Assembly: GCA_946182825.1 (NCBI GenBank)
Contig: CAMGZH010000007.1
Coordinates: 26,965 to 90,964 of the forward strand
DNA length: 64,000 bases
DNA from: an uncultured Lachnospiraceae bacterium
Lineage (GTDB): Bacteria; Bacillota; Clostridia; Lachnospirales; Lachnospiraceae
Direction: 5' to 3'
Positions 52,793 through 60,434 of this stretch are shown piece by piece. A model generated the notes under the pieces. The model had not been told where the DNA came from. It was given only the letters and a program-made list of their open reading frames with translations, and searched no databases. How positions within the stretch are numbered: position 1 is the stretch's first letter; every line of letters starts with the position of its first letter. The translations under genes were made by a program, and so were the position numbers.

Positions 52793-53314
52793 ATGGCTTC
52801 AAATCCAATCGTTACCATCACAATGGAAGACGGAAGTGTTATGAAAGCGGAACTATACCCACAGGTCGCTCCAAACACAGTAAACAACTTTATCAGTCTT
52901 ATCAACAAACATTTTTATGACGGTGTGATCTTCCACCGTGTCATCAAAAATTTTATGCTGCAGGGCGGTGATCCGGACGGAACCGGTATGGGTGGCCCTG
53001 GCTATTCCATCAAGGGCGAGTTCACAAATAACGGTTTCCAGAACGACCTTAAGCACACAGCAGGCGTTCTTTCCATGGCACGTACCATGATCCCGGACTC
53101 TGCCGGAAGCCAGTTCTTCATCATGCATAAGGACGCTCCTCACTTAGACGGTGAATATGCGGCCTTCGGTAAAATCATCGAAGGAATGGATGTTGTCAAT
53201 GCCATTGCAGAGACAAAAACCGGTTTTTCTGATCGACCGGTAAAGGATCAGGTCATGAAGACCGTTACGGTAGAGACCTTCGGGGTTGATTATCCCGAGC
53301 CTGAGAAATGCTAA
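52793..53314 (+). CDS. Cyclophilin-type peptidyl-prolyl isomerase
   Basis: A 173-residue cytosolic cyclophilin that speeds up proline isomerisation. Active-site motifs are FHRVIKNFMLQGGDPDGTG (Arg), SAGSQFFIMHKDAPHLDG and YAAFGKIIEGMDVV. There is no signal peptide. It has its own promoter and a strong terminator, so it is a single-gene unit, divergent from the pilus operon. Confidence 0.95.
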   Translation: MASNPIVTITMEDGSVMKAELYPQVAPNTVNNFISLINKHFYDGVIFHRVIKNFMLQGGDPDGTGMGGPGYSIKGEFTNNGFQNDLKHTAGVLSMARTMIPDSAGSQFFIMHKDAPHLDGEYAAFGKIIEGMDVVNAIAETKTGFSDRPVKDQVMKTVTVETFGVDYPEPEKC

Positions 53315-53330
53315 GATTGTTTCCACAAAA

Positions 53331-53366
53331 AAGGCGTGTGAAAACCGAAGTTTTCACACGCCTTTT
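53331..53366. terminator. Bidirectional terminator (GGCGTGTGAAAAC type)
   Basis: A perfect 13-bp stem (GGCGTGTGAAAAC and its complement) with loop CGAA and T runs on both sides, between the convergent cyclophilin and mrp genes. It shares its arm with the terminator at 42092. Confidence 0.93.
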
Positions 53367-53375
53367 CTTTTACTT

Positions 53376-54236
53376 CTACTGTAATGCCTCAAGCATACGA
53401 AGGGTCATTGGTTCAAACGCCACATCCAGCTTATAGGCCTCTCCAGCATCCACGGCAGCCGCATAGGCCGGATCGATAGGAAGCTTACCAAGTACCGGAA
53501 GTCCCAGCTCCTTTGCAACCTCATCGATCTTGCTCTCACCGAATACCGGAATCTTCTTACCGCAATCCGGGCAAGCAAGATAGCTGTAGTTCTCAACAAG
53601 TCCAAGTACCGGAATGTTCATCATTCCCGCCATATTATATGCCTTCTTAACGATCAGCTTAACCAGATCCTGCGGAGAAGACACGATAACGATTCCATCC
53701 ACCGGAAGTGACTGGAACACCGTAAGAGGTACATCACCGGTTCCCGGTGGCATATCAACAAACAAATAATCCAGTTCTCCCCAGACAATATCGGTCCAGA
53801 ACTGCTTGACTGCTCCTGCGATCACAGGCCCTCTCCAGATGACCGGATCCTCTTCACGCTCAAGGATCAGATTGATGGACATGATCTTGGTTCCATCCTC
53901 TGCCACAGCAGGGAAGGTTCCTCTCTCATCTCCGACACATGGTCCATGTACCCCGTACATCTTCGGGATGGATGGTCCTGTAATGTCGGCATCGAGAATG
54001 CCTACCTTATATCCGGCCTTCACAAGCATGGATGCCATCTGTCCGGTAACAAAAGACTTACCGACACCACCCTTGCCACTGACAATACCAATGACATGCT
54101 TAATGTGAGAATATGGATTCAGGTCTTCGTGAAAATCAGGCTTTGCATTTCCTGCCTGGTGGGAAGGACAGCCCTCACAACTGGAACGGCCACAAGTTGA
54201 CTTGCTGGCACATTCTTCTCTTGTCTGATCTGACAT
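53376..54236 (-). CDS. Mrp/Nbp35-family iron-sulfur carrier ATPase
   Basis: A 286-residue P-loop ATPase that carries or inserts Fe-S clusters. The N-terminus has a four-Cys cluster (Cys9, Cys15, Cys20, Cys23) like Nbp35. The deviant Walker A GIVSGKGGVGKS follows, then ILDADITGPSIPKM, FVDMPPGTGD and a C-terminal CPDC pair. ATG 54236 follows AGAGGTG; the frame upstream to 54284 crosses the promoter. Confidence 0.93.
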   Translation of the reverse strand: MSDQTREECASKSTCGRSSCEGCPSHQAGNAKPDFHEDLNPYSHIKHVIGIVSGKGGVGKSFVTGQMASMLVKAGYKVGILDADITGPSIPKMYGVHGPCVGDERGTFPAVAEDGTKIMSINLILEREEDPVIWRGPVIAGAVKQFWTDIVWGELDYLFVDMPPGTGDVPLTVFQSLPVDGIVIVSSPQDLVKLIVKKAYNMAGMMNIPVLGLVENYSYLACPDCGKKIPVFGESKIDEVAKELGLPVLGKLPIDPAYAAAVDAGEAYKLDVAFEPMTLRMLEALQ

Positions 54237-54275
54237 TTCTAACACCTCTCTATAAATTGATTTTACACAATATAT

Positions 54276-54281
54276 ATTATA
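54276..54281 (-). promoter_or_regulatory. -10 element of the mrp promoter
   Basis: TATAAT on the - strand, 39 bases before the mrp ATG. No good -35 is seen; that position is covered by the palindrome at 54294-54311. Confidence 0.5.
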
Positions 54282-54293
54282 CACAATTCCCCG

Positions 54294-54311
54294 AAAAGAA
54301 CGTGTTCTTTT
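54294..54311 (-). promoter_or_regulatory. Perfect 18-bp palindrome upstream of mrp
   Basis: AAAAGAACGTGTTCTTTT, two 8-bp arms around a GT centre, covers the place where the -35 of mrp should be. This is a good candidate operator. It resembles a LexA box (GAAC/GTTC), but the arms are only two bases apart. Confidence 0.5.
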
Positions 54312-54319
54312 TCAAACGC

Positions 54320-54359
54320 AAAGAAGGACCGGGAATCAGCGACTTCCCAATCCTTCTTT
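54320..54359. other. Strong imperfect hairpin in the mrp-etfA gap
   Basis: Outer arms AAAGAAGGA/TCCTTCTTT and inner arms GGGAA/TTCCC, with a 2x2 internal loop and an 8-base apex. Neither strand has a proper U-run after it. It lies between the etfA terminator and the mrp promoter; the rest of the 276-bp gap is AT-rich without visible genes. Confidence 0.5.
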
Positions 54360-54455
54360 AAACAATTTGACATTGTTCATTATACAACATCTTATTTAAA
54401 AAGTCACAATATTACGTACAAAAAATTCACTTTTAACCTTGTATAAATATCAATG

Positions 54456-54490
54456 CAAAAAGGGGACACTTCCAACGGAAGTGTCCCCTT
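54456..54490 (-). terminator. Intrinsic terminator of the butyrate operon
   Basis: A perfect 14-bp stem (AAGGGGACACTTCC and its complement) with a 3-base loop and TTTTTG on the - strand, 22 bp behind etfA. Confidence 0.93.
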
Positions 54491-54512
54491 ATCATAATCT
54501 TGTAAATTCCTA

Positions 54513-55547
54513 TTACTTAGCAGCCTTGATAGCCTCTGTAAGTGCAGGAACGATCTTATTAAGATCACCAACGATACCGTAGTCAGCAACATCGAAGATT
54601 GGAGCTGAATCATCCTTATTGATAGCGATGATCAGATCAGACTCTTCCATACCTGCTACGTGCTGGATCGCACCGGAAATACCGATTGCGAAGTATACGT
54701 TAGGACGAACTGTCTTACCAGTCTGTCCAACCTGGTAATCCTTTGCCATCCAACCGTTATCAACAACGGCACGGGAGCAGGATACCATTCCGCCGAGAGC
54801 ATCAGCAAGATCCTGAAGCATCTTGAAGTTCTCCTCAGAACCAACACCACGACCACCGGATACAAGGATCTTAGCATCCATGATATCAGCAGCAGAAGCT
54901 ACTTCCTTAACGATCTCCTCGATCTCAACGAATCTAGCGTTCTTCTCGATCTTAACGGTAGACTTGATTACATCAGCCTTTGCACCTGCAACAGGCTCAA
55001 GCTTCTGCATAACGCCCGGACGAACGGTTGCCATCTGTGGGCGGTTATCAGGACAAGCAATGGTAGCGATTGTGTTACCACCGAATGCAGGACGAGTCAT
55101 AAGGAGCTGACCGTGCTTCTGCTCAACACCTGGCTTAGCTTCCATTGGGAAGTCACCAATCTCAAGAGAAGTACAATCTGCTGTAAGACCAGTCTTAACA
55201 CGAGCAGATACTGTAGGACCAAGATCACGACCGATTGCTGTAGCACCAACCAGAACGATCTCAGGCTTAAACTCGTTAATAACACCTGCAAGAGCCTGTG
55301 CATAAGGCTCTGTACGGTATGTCTCGAGTTCCGGATCGTCAACAAGGATAACATGGTCTGCACCATACTCTGCTAACTGATCTGCAAGACCCTCAACATT
55401 GTGTCCAATAAGAACAGCGCTTACGTCTACGCCTAAGTCCTTTGCTAATTCTTTACCCTTACCGATCAGCTCAAACGCGATACCATCAAGCTTACCGTCT
55501 ACCTGCTGAGCAAAGGTAAATACTCCTTTATATTCTTCTAAAGCCAT
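54513..55547 (-). CDS. etfA: Electron transfer flavoprotein, alpha subunit
   Basis: The FAD-binding subunit of the ETF that works with butyryl-CoA dehydrogenase. The 344-residue protein has the C-terminal FAD domain (SGGRGVGSEENF, YQVGQTGKTVRPNVYFAIGISGAIQH, INKDDSAPIF). ATG 55547 has GTGGTGA 5 bases upstream; a GTG at 55559 is also possible. Clostridial ETF-Bcd complexes bifurcate electrons between crotonyl-CoA and ferredoxin, a role inferred here from the operon. Confidence 0.96.
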   Translation of the reverse strand: MALEEYKGVFTFAQQVDGKLDGIAFELIGKGKELAKDLGVDVSAVLIGHNVEGLADQLAEYGADHVILVDDPELETYRTEPYAQALAGVINEFKPEIVLVGATAIGRDLGPTVSARVKTGLTADCTSLEIGDFPMEAKPGVEQKHGQLLMTRPAFGGNTIATIACPDNRPQMATVRPGVMQKLEPVAGAKADVIKSTVKIEKNARFVEIEEIVKEVASAADIMDAKILVSGGRGVGSEENFKMLQDLADALGGMVSCSRAVVDNGWMAKDYQVGQTGKTVRPNVYFAIGISGAIQHVAGMEESDLIIAINKDDSAPIFDVADYGIVGDLNKIVPALTEAIKAAK

Positions 55548-55570
55548 TTTATTCACCACTTTCCTTGAGA

Positions 55571-56362
55571 TTAGATGACGTGTTTCTCGTTCAGCTTGCT
55601 CATGATGTAATCAACGGATTCCTTAGGATCCAGAGCAACCTTCTCGCCAGCACCCTTACGAACCTTGTCGGAAGCCTTAGCGATCTTTGTAGGTGATCCC
55701 TTAAGACCTAAGTCAGAATCATCTACATCCTTAAGGTCGTTACGACCCCAAACAGTGATCTCCTTATCGAATGCATCGAAGATTCCGCCCGGTGTCATGT
55801 AACGAGGCTCATTAAGCTCAGCAAGAGCTGTAACTAAGCAAGGCATGGAAACCTTGAGCATGTGGTAACGATCATCATACTGTCTCTTAACCTCAACGGT
55901 CTTAGCAGCAGCGTCAACCTTGATCTCCTCAGCGTAAGAAATAACCGGAAGAGCAAGATGCTCAGCGATCTGTGGACCAACCTGAGCTGTATCACCATCA
56001 ATAGCCTGACGGCCTGTGATGATCAGATCATAATCGATGTTGCGAAGAGCGCCGGCGATTGTTGTGGATGTAGCCCAAGTATCAGCACCACCGAGTACAC
56101 GGTCAGTAACTAAGATACCCTTATCAGCACCCATTGCCATAGCCTCACGAAGAACGTCCTCAGCCTTTGGAAGACCCATGGTAAGAACTGTTACTTCAAC
56201 ATCATCGTTTGCTTCCTTAATACGAAGTGCAGCCTCAAGACCTGCCTTATCATCTGGATTCATGATGGTAAGCATAGCTGCTCTGTTCAGTGTTCCATCT
56301 GGATTGAACTTAACGCCACCCTTAGTATCCGGAACCTGTTTAATACATACTACAATTTTCAT
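55571..56362 (-). CDS. etfB: Electron transfer flavoprotein, beta subunit
   Basis: A 263-residue EtfB that receives electrons from NADH and pairs with EtfA. It begins MKIVVCIKQVPDTKGGVKF, and has VTVLTMGLPKAEDVLREAMAMGADKG and the signature VKRQYDDRYHMLKVSMPCLVTA. It is placed between bcd and etfA; gaps of 38 bp and about 23 bp. Confidence 0.96.
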   Translation of the reverse strand: MKIVVCIKQVPDTKGGVKFNPDGTLNRAAMLTIMNPDDKAGLEAALRIKEANDDVEVTVLTMGLPKAEDVLREAMAMGADKGILVTDRVLGGADTWATSTTIAGALRNIDYDLIITGRQAIDGDTAQVGPQIAEHLALPVISYAEEIKVDAAAKTVEVKRQYDDRYHMLKVSMPCLVTALAELNEPRYMTPGGIFDAFDKEITVWGRNDLKDVDDSDLGLKGSPTKIAKASDKVRKGAGEKVALDPKESVDYIMSKLNEKHVI

Positions 56363-56400
56363 GTATTTGCTCCTTTATTATTGAATAAGAAATTTACAAC

Positions 56401-57555
56401 TTATGCCATCAGATTGCCAGAGATAACCATTCTCTGAACTTCAGATGTACCCTCATAGATCTCTGTGATCTTAGCATCACGCATCATACGCTCAACGTCG
56501 TACTCACGTGTATAACCATAACCACCGTGAAGCTGTACAGCCTTAGTAGTTACGTCCATTGCAGCCTCAGCAGCGAATAACTTAGCCTCAGCAGCCTCTA
56601 CAGAGAATACTCTCTTATTCTTCTTAGCATCTGCAGCAGCGTATACCATGTACTGAGCAGCCTGCATACGTGTAGCCATGTCAGCGATCTGGAACTGAGT
56701 GTTCTGGAATGCAGCGATTGCACGACCGAACTGCTTTCTCTCCTTAACGAACTCGATGGTACGATCGATGGCACCCTCACCAAGACCAAGAGCCTGAGCA
56801 GCGATACCGATACGACCACCGTCAAGAGTGTGCATAGCCTCAGCAAATCCCTTACCACGTACACCAAGCATGTTCTCCTTAGGGATACGGCAATCCTCGA
56901 AGATCAGCTCGTACGTAGATGAAGCACGGATACCCATCTTCTTCTCCTTAGCACCGAAGGAGAATCCAGGAGTTCCCTTCTCTACGATGAATGCAGAGAA
57001 TAACTTCTTCTTACGTCCACGCTTGTCCTCAACAACGTCAGTAACAGCGATAACGATGTAGATATCAGCTTCCTTACCGTTTGTGATGAAGCACTTAGAA
57101 CCGTTCAGTACCCAGCTGTCGCCGTCTTCTACAGCCTTACACTGTGCACCCTGAGCATCTGTACCAGCACCTGGCTCTGTAAGAGCGAAAGCACCAAGCT
57201 TCTCACCCTTTGCAAGTGGTACTAAGAACTTCTGCTTCTGCTCTTCTGTACCGTAGTTTAAGATTGGGTCACAGCAAAGAGAAGAATGAGCAGATACGAT
57301 TACGGAAGTTGTTCCGCAAACCTTAGCAAGCTCCTCTACACACATAACGTATGTAAGAGGGTCACAACCCTGTCCGCCGTACTCCTTTGGAATAGCGATA
57401 CCCATGAAACCGTACTTCTGCATCTTCTCTACAGTAGCTCTTGGGAAGCTCTCAGCCTCATCGATTTCCTGAGCTAAAGGCTTTACCTCATTCTGTGCGA
57501 ATTCTGCGAACAGAGCACGAGCCATCTCATGTTTTTTATCTAATGTAAAATCCAT
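56401..57555 (-). CDS. bcd: Butyryl-CoA dehydrogenase (acyl-CoA dehydrogenase family)
   Basis: Reduces crotonyl-CoA to butyryl-CoA in fermentation. The 384-residue flavoprotein has [12 protein letters not shown], the GCFITNG-type [14 protein letters not shown], and the catalytic Glu in [11 protein letters not shown] near the C-terminus. Neighbours thl, hbd and etfBA fix the butyrate role rather than fatty acid degradation. Confidence 0.95.
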   Translation of the reverse strand: MDFTLDKKHEMARALFAEFAQNEVKPLAQEIDEAESFPRATVEKMQKYGFMGIAIPKEYGGQGCDPLTYVMCVEELAKVCGTTSVIVSAHSSLCCDPILNYGTEEQKQKFLVPLAKGEKLGAFALTEPGAGTDAQGAQCKAVEDGDSWVLNGSKCFITNGKEADIYIVIAVTDVVEDKRGRKKKLFSAFIVEKGTPGFSFGAKEKKMGIRASSTYELIFEDCRIPKENMLGVRGKGFAEAMHTLDGGRIGIAAQALGLGEGAIDRTIEFVKERKQFGRAIAAFQNTQFQIADMATRMQAAQYMVYAAADAKKNKRVFSVEAAEAKLFAAEAAMDVTTKAVQLHGGYGYTREYDVERMMRDAKITEIYEGTSEVQRMVISGNLMA

Positions 57556-57588
57556 GGATTAAATCCTCCTAAATTTCTATCTATTTAA

Positions 57589-58461
57589 TTACTGTGCATC
57601 AACAGCTGTCTTTGTGCGGTCTGCGTTGTAAACGTAGAATCCCTTACCAGACTTAACACCAAGGTTTCCACCACGAACCATCTTACGAAGAAGTGGGCAT
57701 GCACGGTACTTGCTGTCACCAGTCTCGTTGTAAAGAACGTCCATGATTGCAAGGCAGATATCAAGACCGATGAAATCACCGAGCTCGAGGGGTCCCATTG
57801 GATGGTTAGCACCAAGCTTCATAGCTGCATCGATACCAGCGATATCAGAAACACCTTCCATCTTAATGAATGCTGCTTCGTTGATCATTGGGATAAGGAT
57901 ACGGTTAACTACGAAACCAGCTGCCTCGTTAACCTGTACAGGAGTCTTACCGATCTCCTCAGCGATCTTCTTGATTGCATCAACAGTCTCAACCGGAGTA
58001 TTAACACCTGCGATAACCTCAACAAGCTTCATACGATCTGCCGGGTTGAAGAAGTGCATACCGATCATTGGACGAGTTAAGCCGTTGCCGATCTCTGTGA
58101 TAGAAAGAGAAGATGTGTTAGAAGCGAAGATGCACTCTGGCTTAGCGATCTTGTCAAGCTCAGCGAATGTAGTCTTCTTAACTTCCATATTCTCGAAAGC
58201 AGCCTCTACTACAAGGTCAACGTCCTTGCAAAGGTCTTCCTTAACGCCCGGTGTGATCTTAGCGAGGATAGCGTCTACCTTAGCCTGATCCATCTTGCCC
58301 TTCTGAACAAGTCTGTCATAACCCTTAGCGATCTTATCCTTACCGCCTTCAGCCCACTCCTGCTTAATGTCGCAAAGAGCTACTTCATAGCCATCAACCT
58401 GTGCGAATGCCTTAGCAATTCCCTGGCCCATTGTTCCTGCACCAATTACAGCAACCTTCAT
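57589..58461 (-). CDS. hbd: 3-hydroxybutyryl-CoA dehydrogenase
   Basis: Reduces acetoacetyl-CoA to 3-hydroxybutyryl-CoA. The 290-residue protein has the NAD site GAGTMGQGIA (7-16), SNTSSLSI, the catalytic His in IGMHFFNPADRMKLVEV and the C-terminal domain GPLELGDFIGLD. The gene follows thl across a 93-bp gap with a hairpin. Confidence 0.96.
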   Translation of the reverse strand: MKVAVIGAGTMGQGIAKAFAQVDGYEVALCDIKQEWAEGGKDKIAKGYDRLVQKGKMDQAKVDAILAKITPGVKEDLCKDVDLVVEAAFENMEVKKTTFAELDKIAKPECIFASNTSSLSITEIGNGLTRPMIGMHFFNPADRMKLVEVIAGVNTPVETVDAIKKIAEEIGKTPVQVNEAAGFVVNRILIPMINEAAFIKMEGVSDIAGIDAAMKLGANHPMGPLELGDFIGLDICLAIMDVLYNETGDSKYRACPLLRKMVRGGNLGVKSGKGFYVYNADRTKTAVDAQ

Positions 58462-58500
58462 TTGATTTCCTCCTATTTTTACTTTATTTCATACAAATCC

Positions 58501-58521
58501 CCCGGGAGAAAGTCTCCCGGG
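58501..58521 (-). promoter_or_regulatory. Hairpin between thl and hbd
   Basis: CCCGGGAGA and TCTCCCGGG with a 3-base loop. On the - strand it is followed by GGATTTGTATG, not a U-run, so partial termination or mRNA processing that would set different levels for thl and the rest is possible. Confidence 0.5.
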
Positions 58522-58554
58522 AGACGTAAGTAACCAAATTAATAAGTAAAAGAA

Positions 58555-59742
58555 TTAGTCACGAGCAACAACTGTTGCGCAACCCATTCCACCACCGATA
58601 CACAGTGTAGCAAGACCCTTCTTAGCGTCTGACTTCTGCATCTCGTGAAGAAGTGTTACAAGGATACGGCAGCCTGAAGCTCCAACCGGATGTCCGAGTG
58701 CGATTGCACCACCGTTAACGTTAACCTTGCTCATATCGAACTTAAGATCTCTAGCAACTGCTACAGACTGAGCTGCGAATGCCTCGTTAGCCTCGATCAG
58801 ATCCATGTCATCAACAGTAAGACCTGTTCTCTTCATAACGTTGTTAACAGCAGCTACAGGACCAACACCCATAACGGATGGGTCAACACCACCCATAGCT
58901 CCGCCTACGAATGTAGCCATTGGAGTAACACCAAGCTCCTTAGCCTTCTCCTCAGACATAACGACAACGGCTGCAGCACCATCGTTGATACCGGAAGCGT
59001 TACCTGCTGTAACAACTCCACCCTCAACACCGGAGCAGCACTTAAGCTTAGAAAGGCTCTCTGCAGTAGTACCAGCACGTGGGCCCTCATCTGTATCGAT
59101 GACAATGTCACCCTTCTTACGATCATGAAGAACAACAGGAACGATCTCGTCCTTGAACTTGCCCTCAGCCATAGCCTTCTCGCACTTCTGCTGGCTGTTA
59201 GCTGCGAACTCGTCTAACTCCTCACGTGTAAGACCCCACTGCTCAGCAACGTTCTCAGCAGTAACCATCATGTGATACTGGTTGAATGCATCCCAAAGAG
59301 CATCGTTAACCATTGTATCGATGAGCTTGCCGTTGTTCATACGGTATCCGAAACGAGCCTTATCAAGAGCGAAAGGAGCACGGGACATAGATTCCATACC
59401 ACCAGCTACAACGATATCAGCCTCGCCGGCTGCGATCATGTTAGCAGCCTCATTCACACACTTAAGACCGGAACCACAAACAACGTTTAATGTGATTGCC
59501 GGAACCTCGTTTGGAAGTCCAGCCTTGATAGCTGCCTGACGAGCAACGTTCTGACCAAGACCAGCCTGGATTACGCATCCCATCTTAACTTCGTCAACCA
59601 TCTCTGGCTTAACACCAGCACGGTTTAAAGCTTCCTTGATTACAACAGCACCTAAATCTACTGCTGGGAATGTGGATAACTGTCCACCCATCTTACCGAT
59701 GGCTGTACGACATGCACCTGCTAATACTACTTTTCTTGCCAT
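58555..59742 (-). CDS. thlA: Acetyl-CoA acetyltransferase (thiolase)
   Basis: Condenses two acetyl-CoA to acetoacetyl-CoA, the entry to butyrate. The 395-residue enzyme has the active Cys in [18 protein letters not shown], the His in [16 protein letters not shown] and the second Cys in CIGGGMG. AAAAAGGAGAC precedes the ATG. It is first in the operon, behind a terminator and a Rex-type site. Confidence 0.96.
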   Translation of the reverse strand: MARKVVLAGACRTAIGKMGGQLSTFPAVDLGAVVIKEALNRAGVKPEMVDEVKMGCVIQAGLGQNVARQAAIKAGLPNEVPAITLNVVCGSGLKCVNEAANMIAAGEADIVVAGGMESMSRAPFALDKARFGYRMNNGKLIDTMVNDALWDAFNQYHMMVTAENVAEQWGLTREELDEFAANSQQKCEKAMAEGKFKDEIVPVVLHDRKKGDIVIDTDEGPRAGTTAESLSKLKCCSGVEGGVVTAGNASGINDGAAAVVVMSEEKAKELGVTPMATFVGGAMGGVDPSVMGVGPVAAVNNVMKRTGLTVDDMDLIEANEAFAAQSVAVARDLKFDMSKVNVNGGAIALGHPVGASGCRILVTLLHEMQKSDAKKGLATLCIGGGMGCATVVARD

Positions 59743-59784
59743 GATTTTGTCTCCTTTTTATACTCTTTTCGCGGCTCTTGAATT

Positions 59785-59802
59785 GTGTTAATTTTTTAAC
59801 AA
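59785..59802 (-). promoter_or_regulatory. Rex operator upstream of thl
   Basis: On the - strand TTGTTAAAAAATTAACAC matches the clostridial Rex consensus TTGTTAANNNNTTAACAA at 13 of 14 fixed positions. It lies 43 bases before the thl ATG. Rex senses NADH/NAD and represses butyrate and alcohol genes in clostridia. A further TTGTTAA half-site lies just upstream. No clear -35/-10 pair was found. Confidence 0.8.
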
Positions 59803-59810
59803 ATTTTAAC

Positions 59811-59863
59811 AAAAAAAAGGAACCGCCGCACTCGGTTAAGAAAACTTTACCACAATGCGGCGG
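59811..59863 (-). terminator. Intrinsic terminator after ilvN
   Basis: An 8-bp outer stem CCGCCGCA/TGCGGCGG with an inner GGTTAAG/CTTTACC stem, followed by TTCCTTTTTTTTG on the - strand. It isolates the ilvBN unit from the butyrate operon. Confidence 0.9.
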
Positions 59864-59896
59864 CCCATTCAAGCACTTTTTTGTCAAAAATTTAAC

Positions 59897-59909
59897 AACC
59901 CTAAGGGTT
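59897..59909 (-). terminator. Small palindrome at the ilvN stop
   Basis: AACCCTAAGGGTT lies one base behind the ilvN stop and is followed by GTTAAATTTTTG on the - strand. It may be a weak first terminator before the strong one at 59811. Confidence 0.4.
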
Positions 59910-59910
59910 T

Positions 59911-60423
59911 TTATCGGCAGCTGGTACTTATGCTTTCAATTGCCACAGATCCGCCTCTTACGACTTCGAGATGGCGGAACTGTTTTTTCAGAAGTGAAAG
60001 AAGTTCATTGTTCTTGCGTTCCGTCAATGCGCTCTCAATCAGGACAGAATCCTCTCCGATATCACAGATCCTTACCCGAAATGTCTCAGCGATGCGGAAC
60101 ACCTCCTGCTTCTCCTCTCCCTTTACACCCTTAATCTTGGCATAGAGGATCTCTTTCATGTGAATGGGCACATCGGTAAGGTCCATTACCTTAATGACCT
60201 CTACCATGGAATTCAGCTGCTTTTTGATCTGTTCAAAGGTCAGATCATCGCTCAAAACGCTAATGGTCATTCTGGAAACGTCTTCCTGCTCCGTCGTTCC
60301 TACGGTAAGACTCTGCAGGTTATAGCTTTTTCCGGAAAAAAGGCCGCTGACCTTTGCCAGTACACCCACCTGGTTCTCAACATACATTGCGATCCAGCGG
60401 TTTTTAAGTTTCTTGTTTGTCAT
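59911..60423 (-). CDS. ilvN: Acetolactate synthase, regulatory (small) subunit
   Basis: A 170-residue IlvN/IlvH with an N-terminal ACT domain (WIAMYVENQVGVLAKVSGLFSGKSYNLQSLTVG) that binds valine and a C-terminal domain (RVCDIGEDSVLIE-like RVRICDIGEDSVLIESA). It gives feedback control to IlvB, whose gene is 11 bp upstream. Confidence 0.95.
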   Translation of the reverse strand: MTNKKLKNRWIAMYVENQVGVLAKVSGLFSGKSYNLQSLTVGTTEQEDVSRMTISVLSDDLTFEQIKKQLNSMVEVIKVMDLTDVPIHMKEILYAKIKGVKGEEKQEVFRIAETFRVRICDIGEDSVLIESALTERKNNELLSLLKKQFRHLEVVRGGSVAIESISTSCR

Positions 60424-60434
60424 AAACTGCCCCC

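Noticed and set aside
54294..54311. LexA (SOS) box before mrp
   Set aside because: The GAAC/GTTC arms are two bases apart; the Gram-positive LexA box needs four, and mrp is not an SOS gene.
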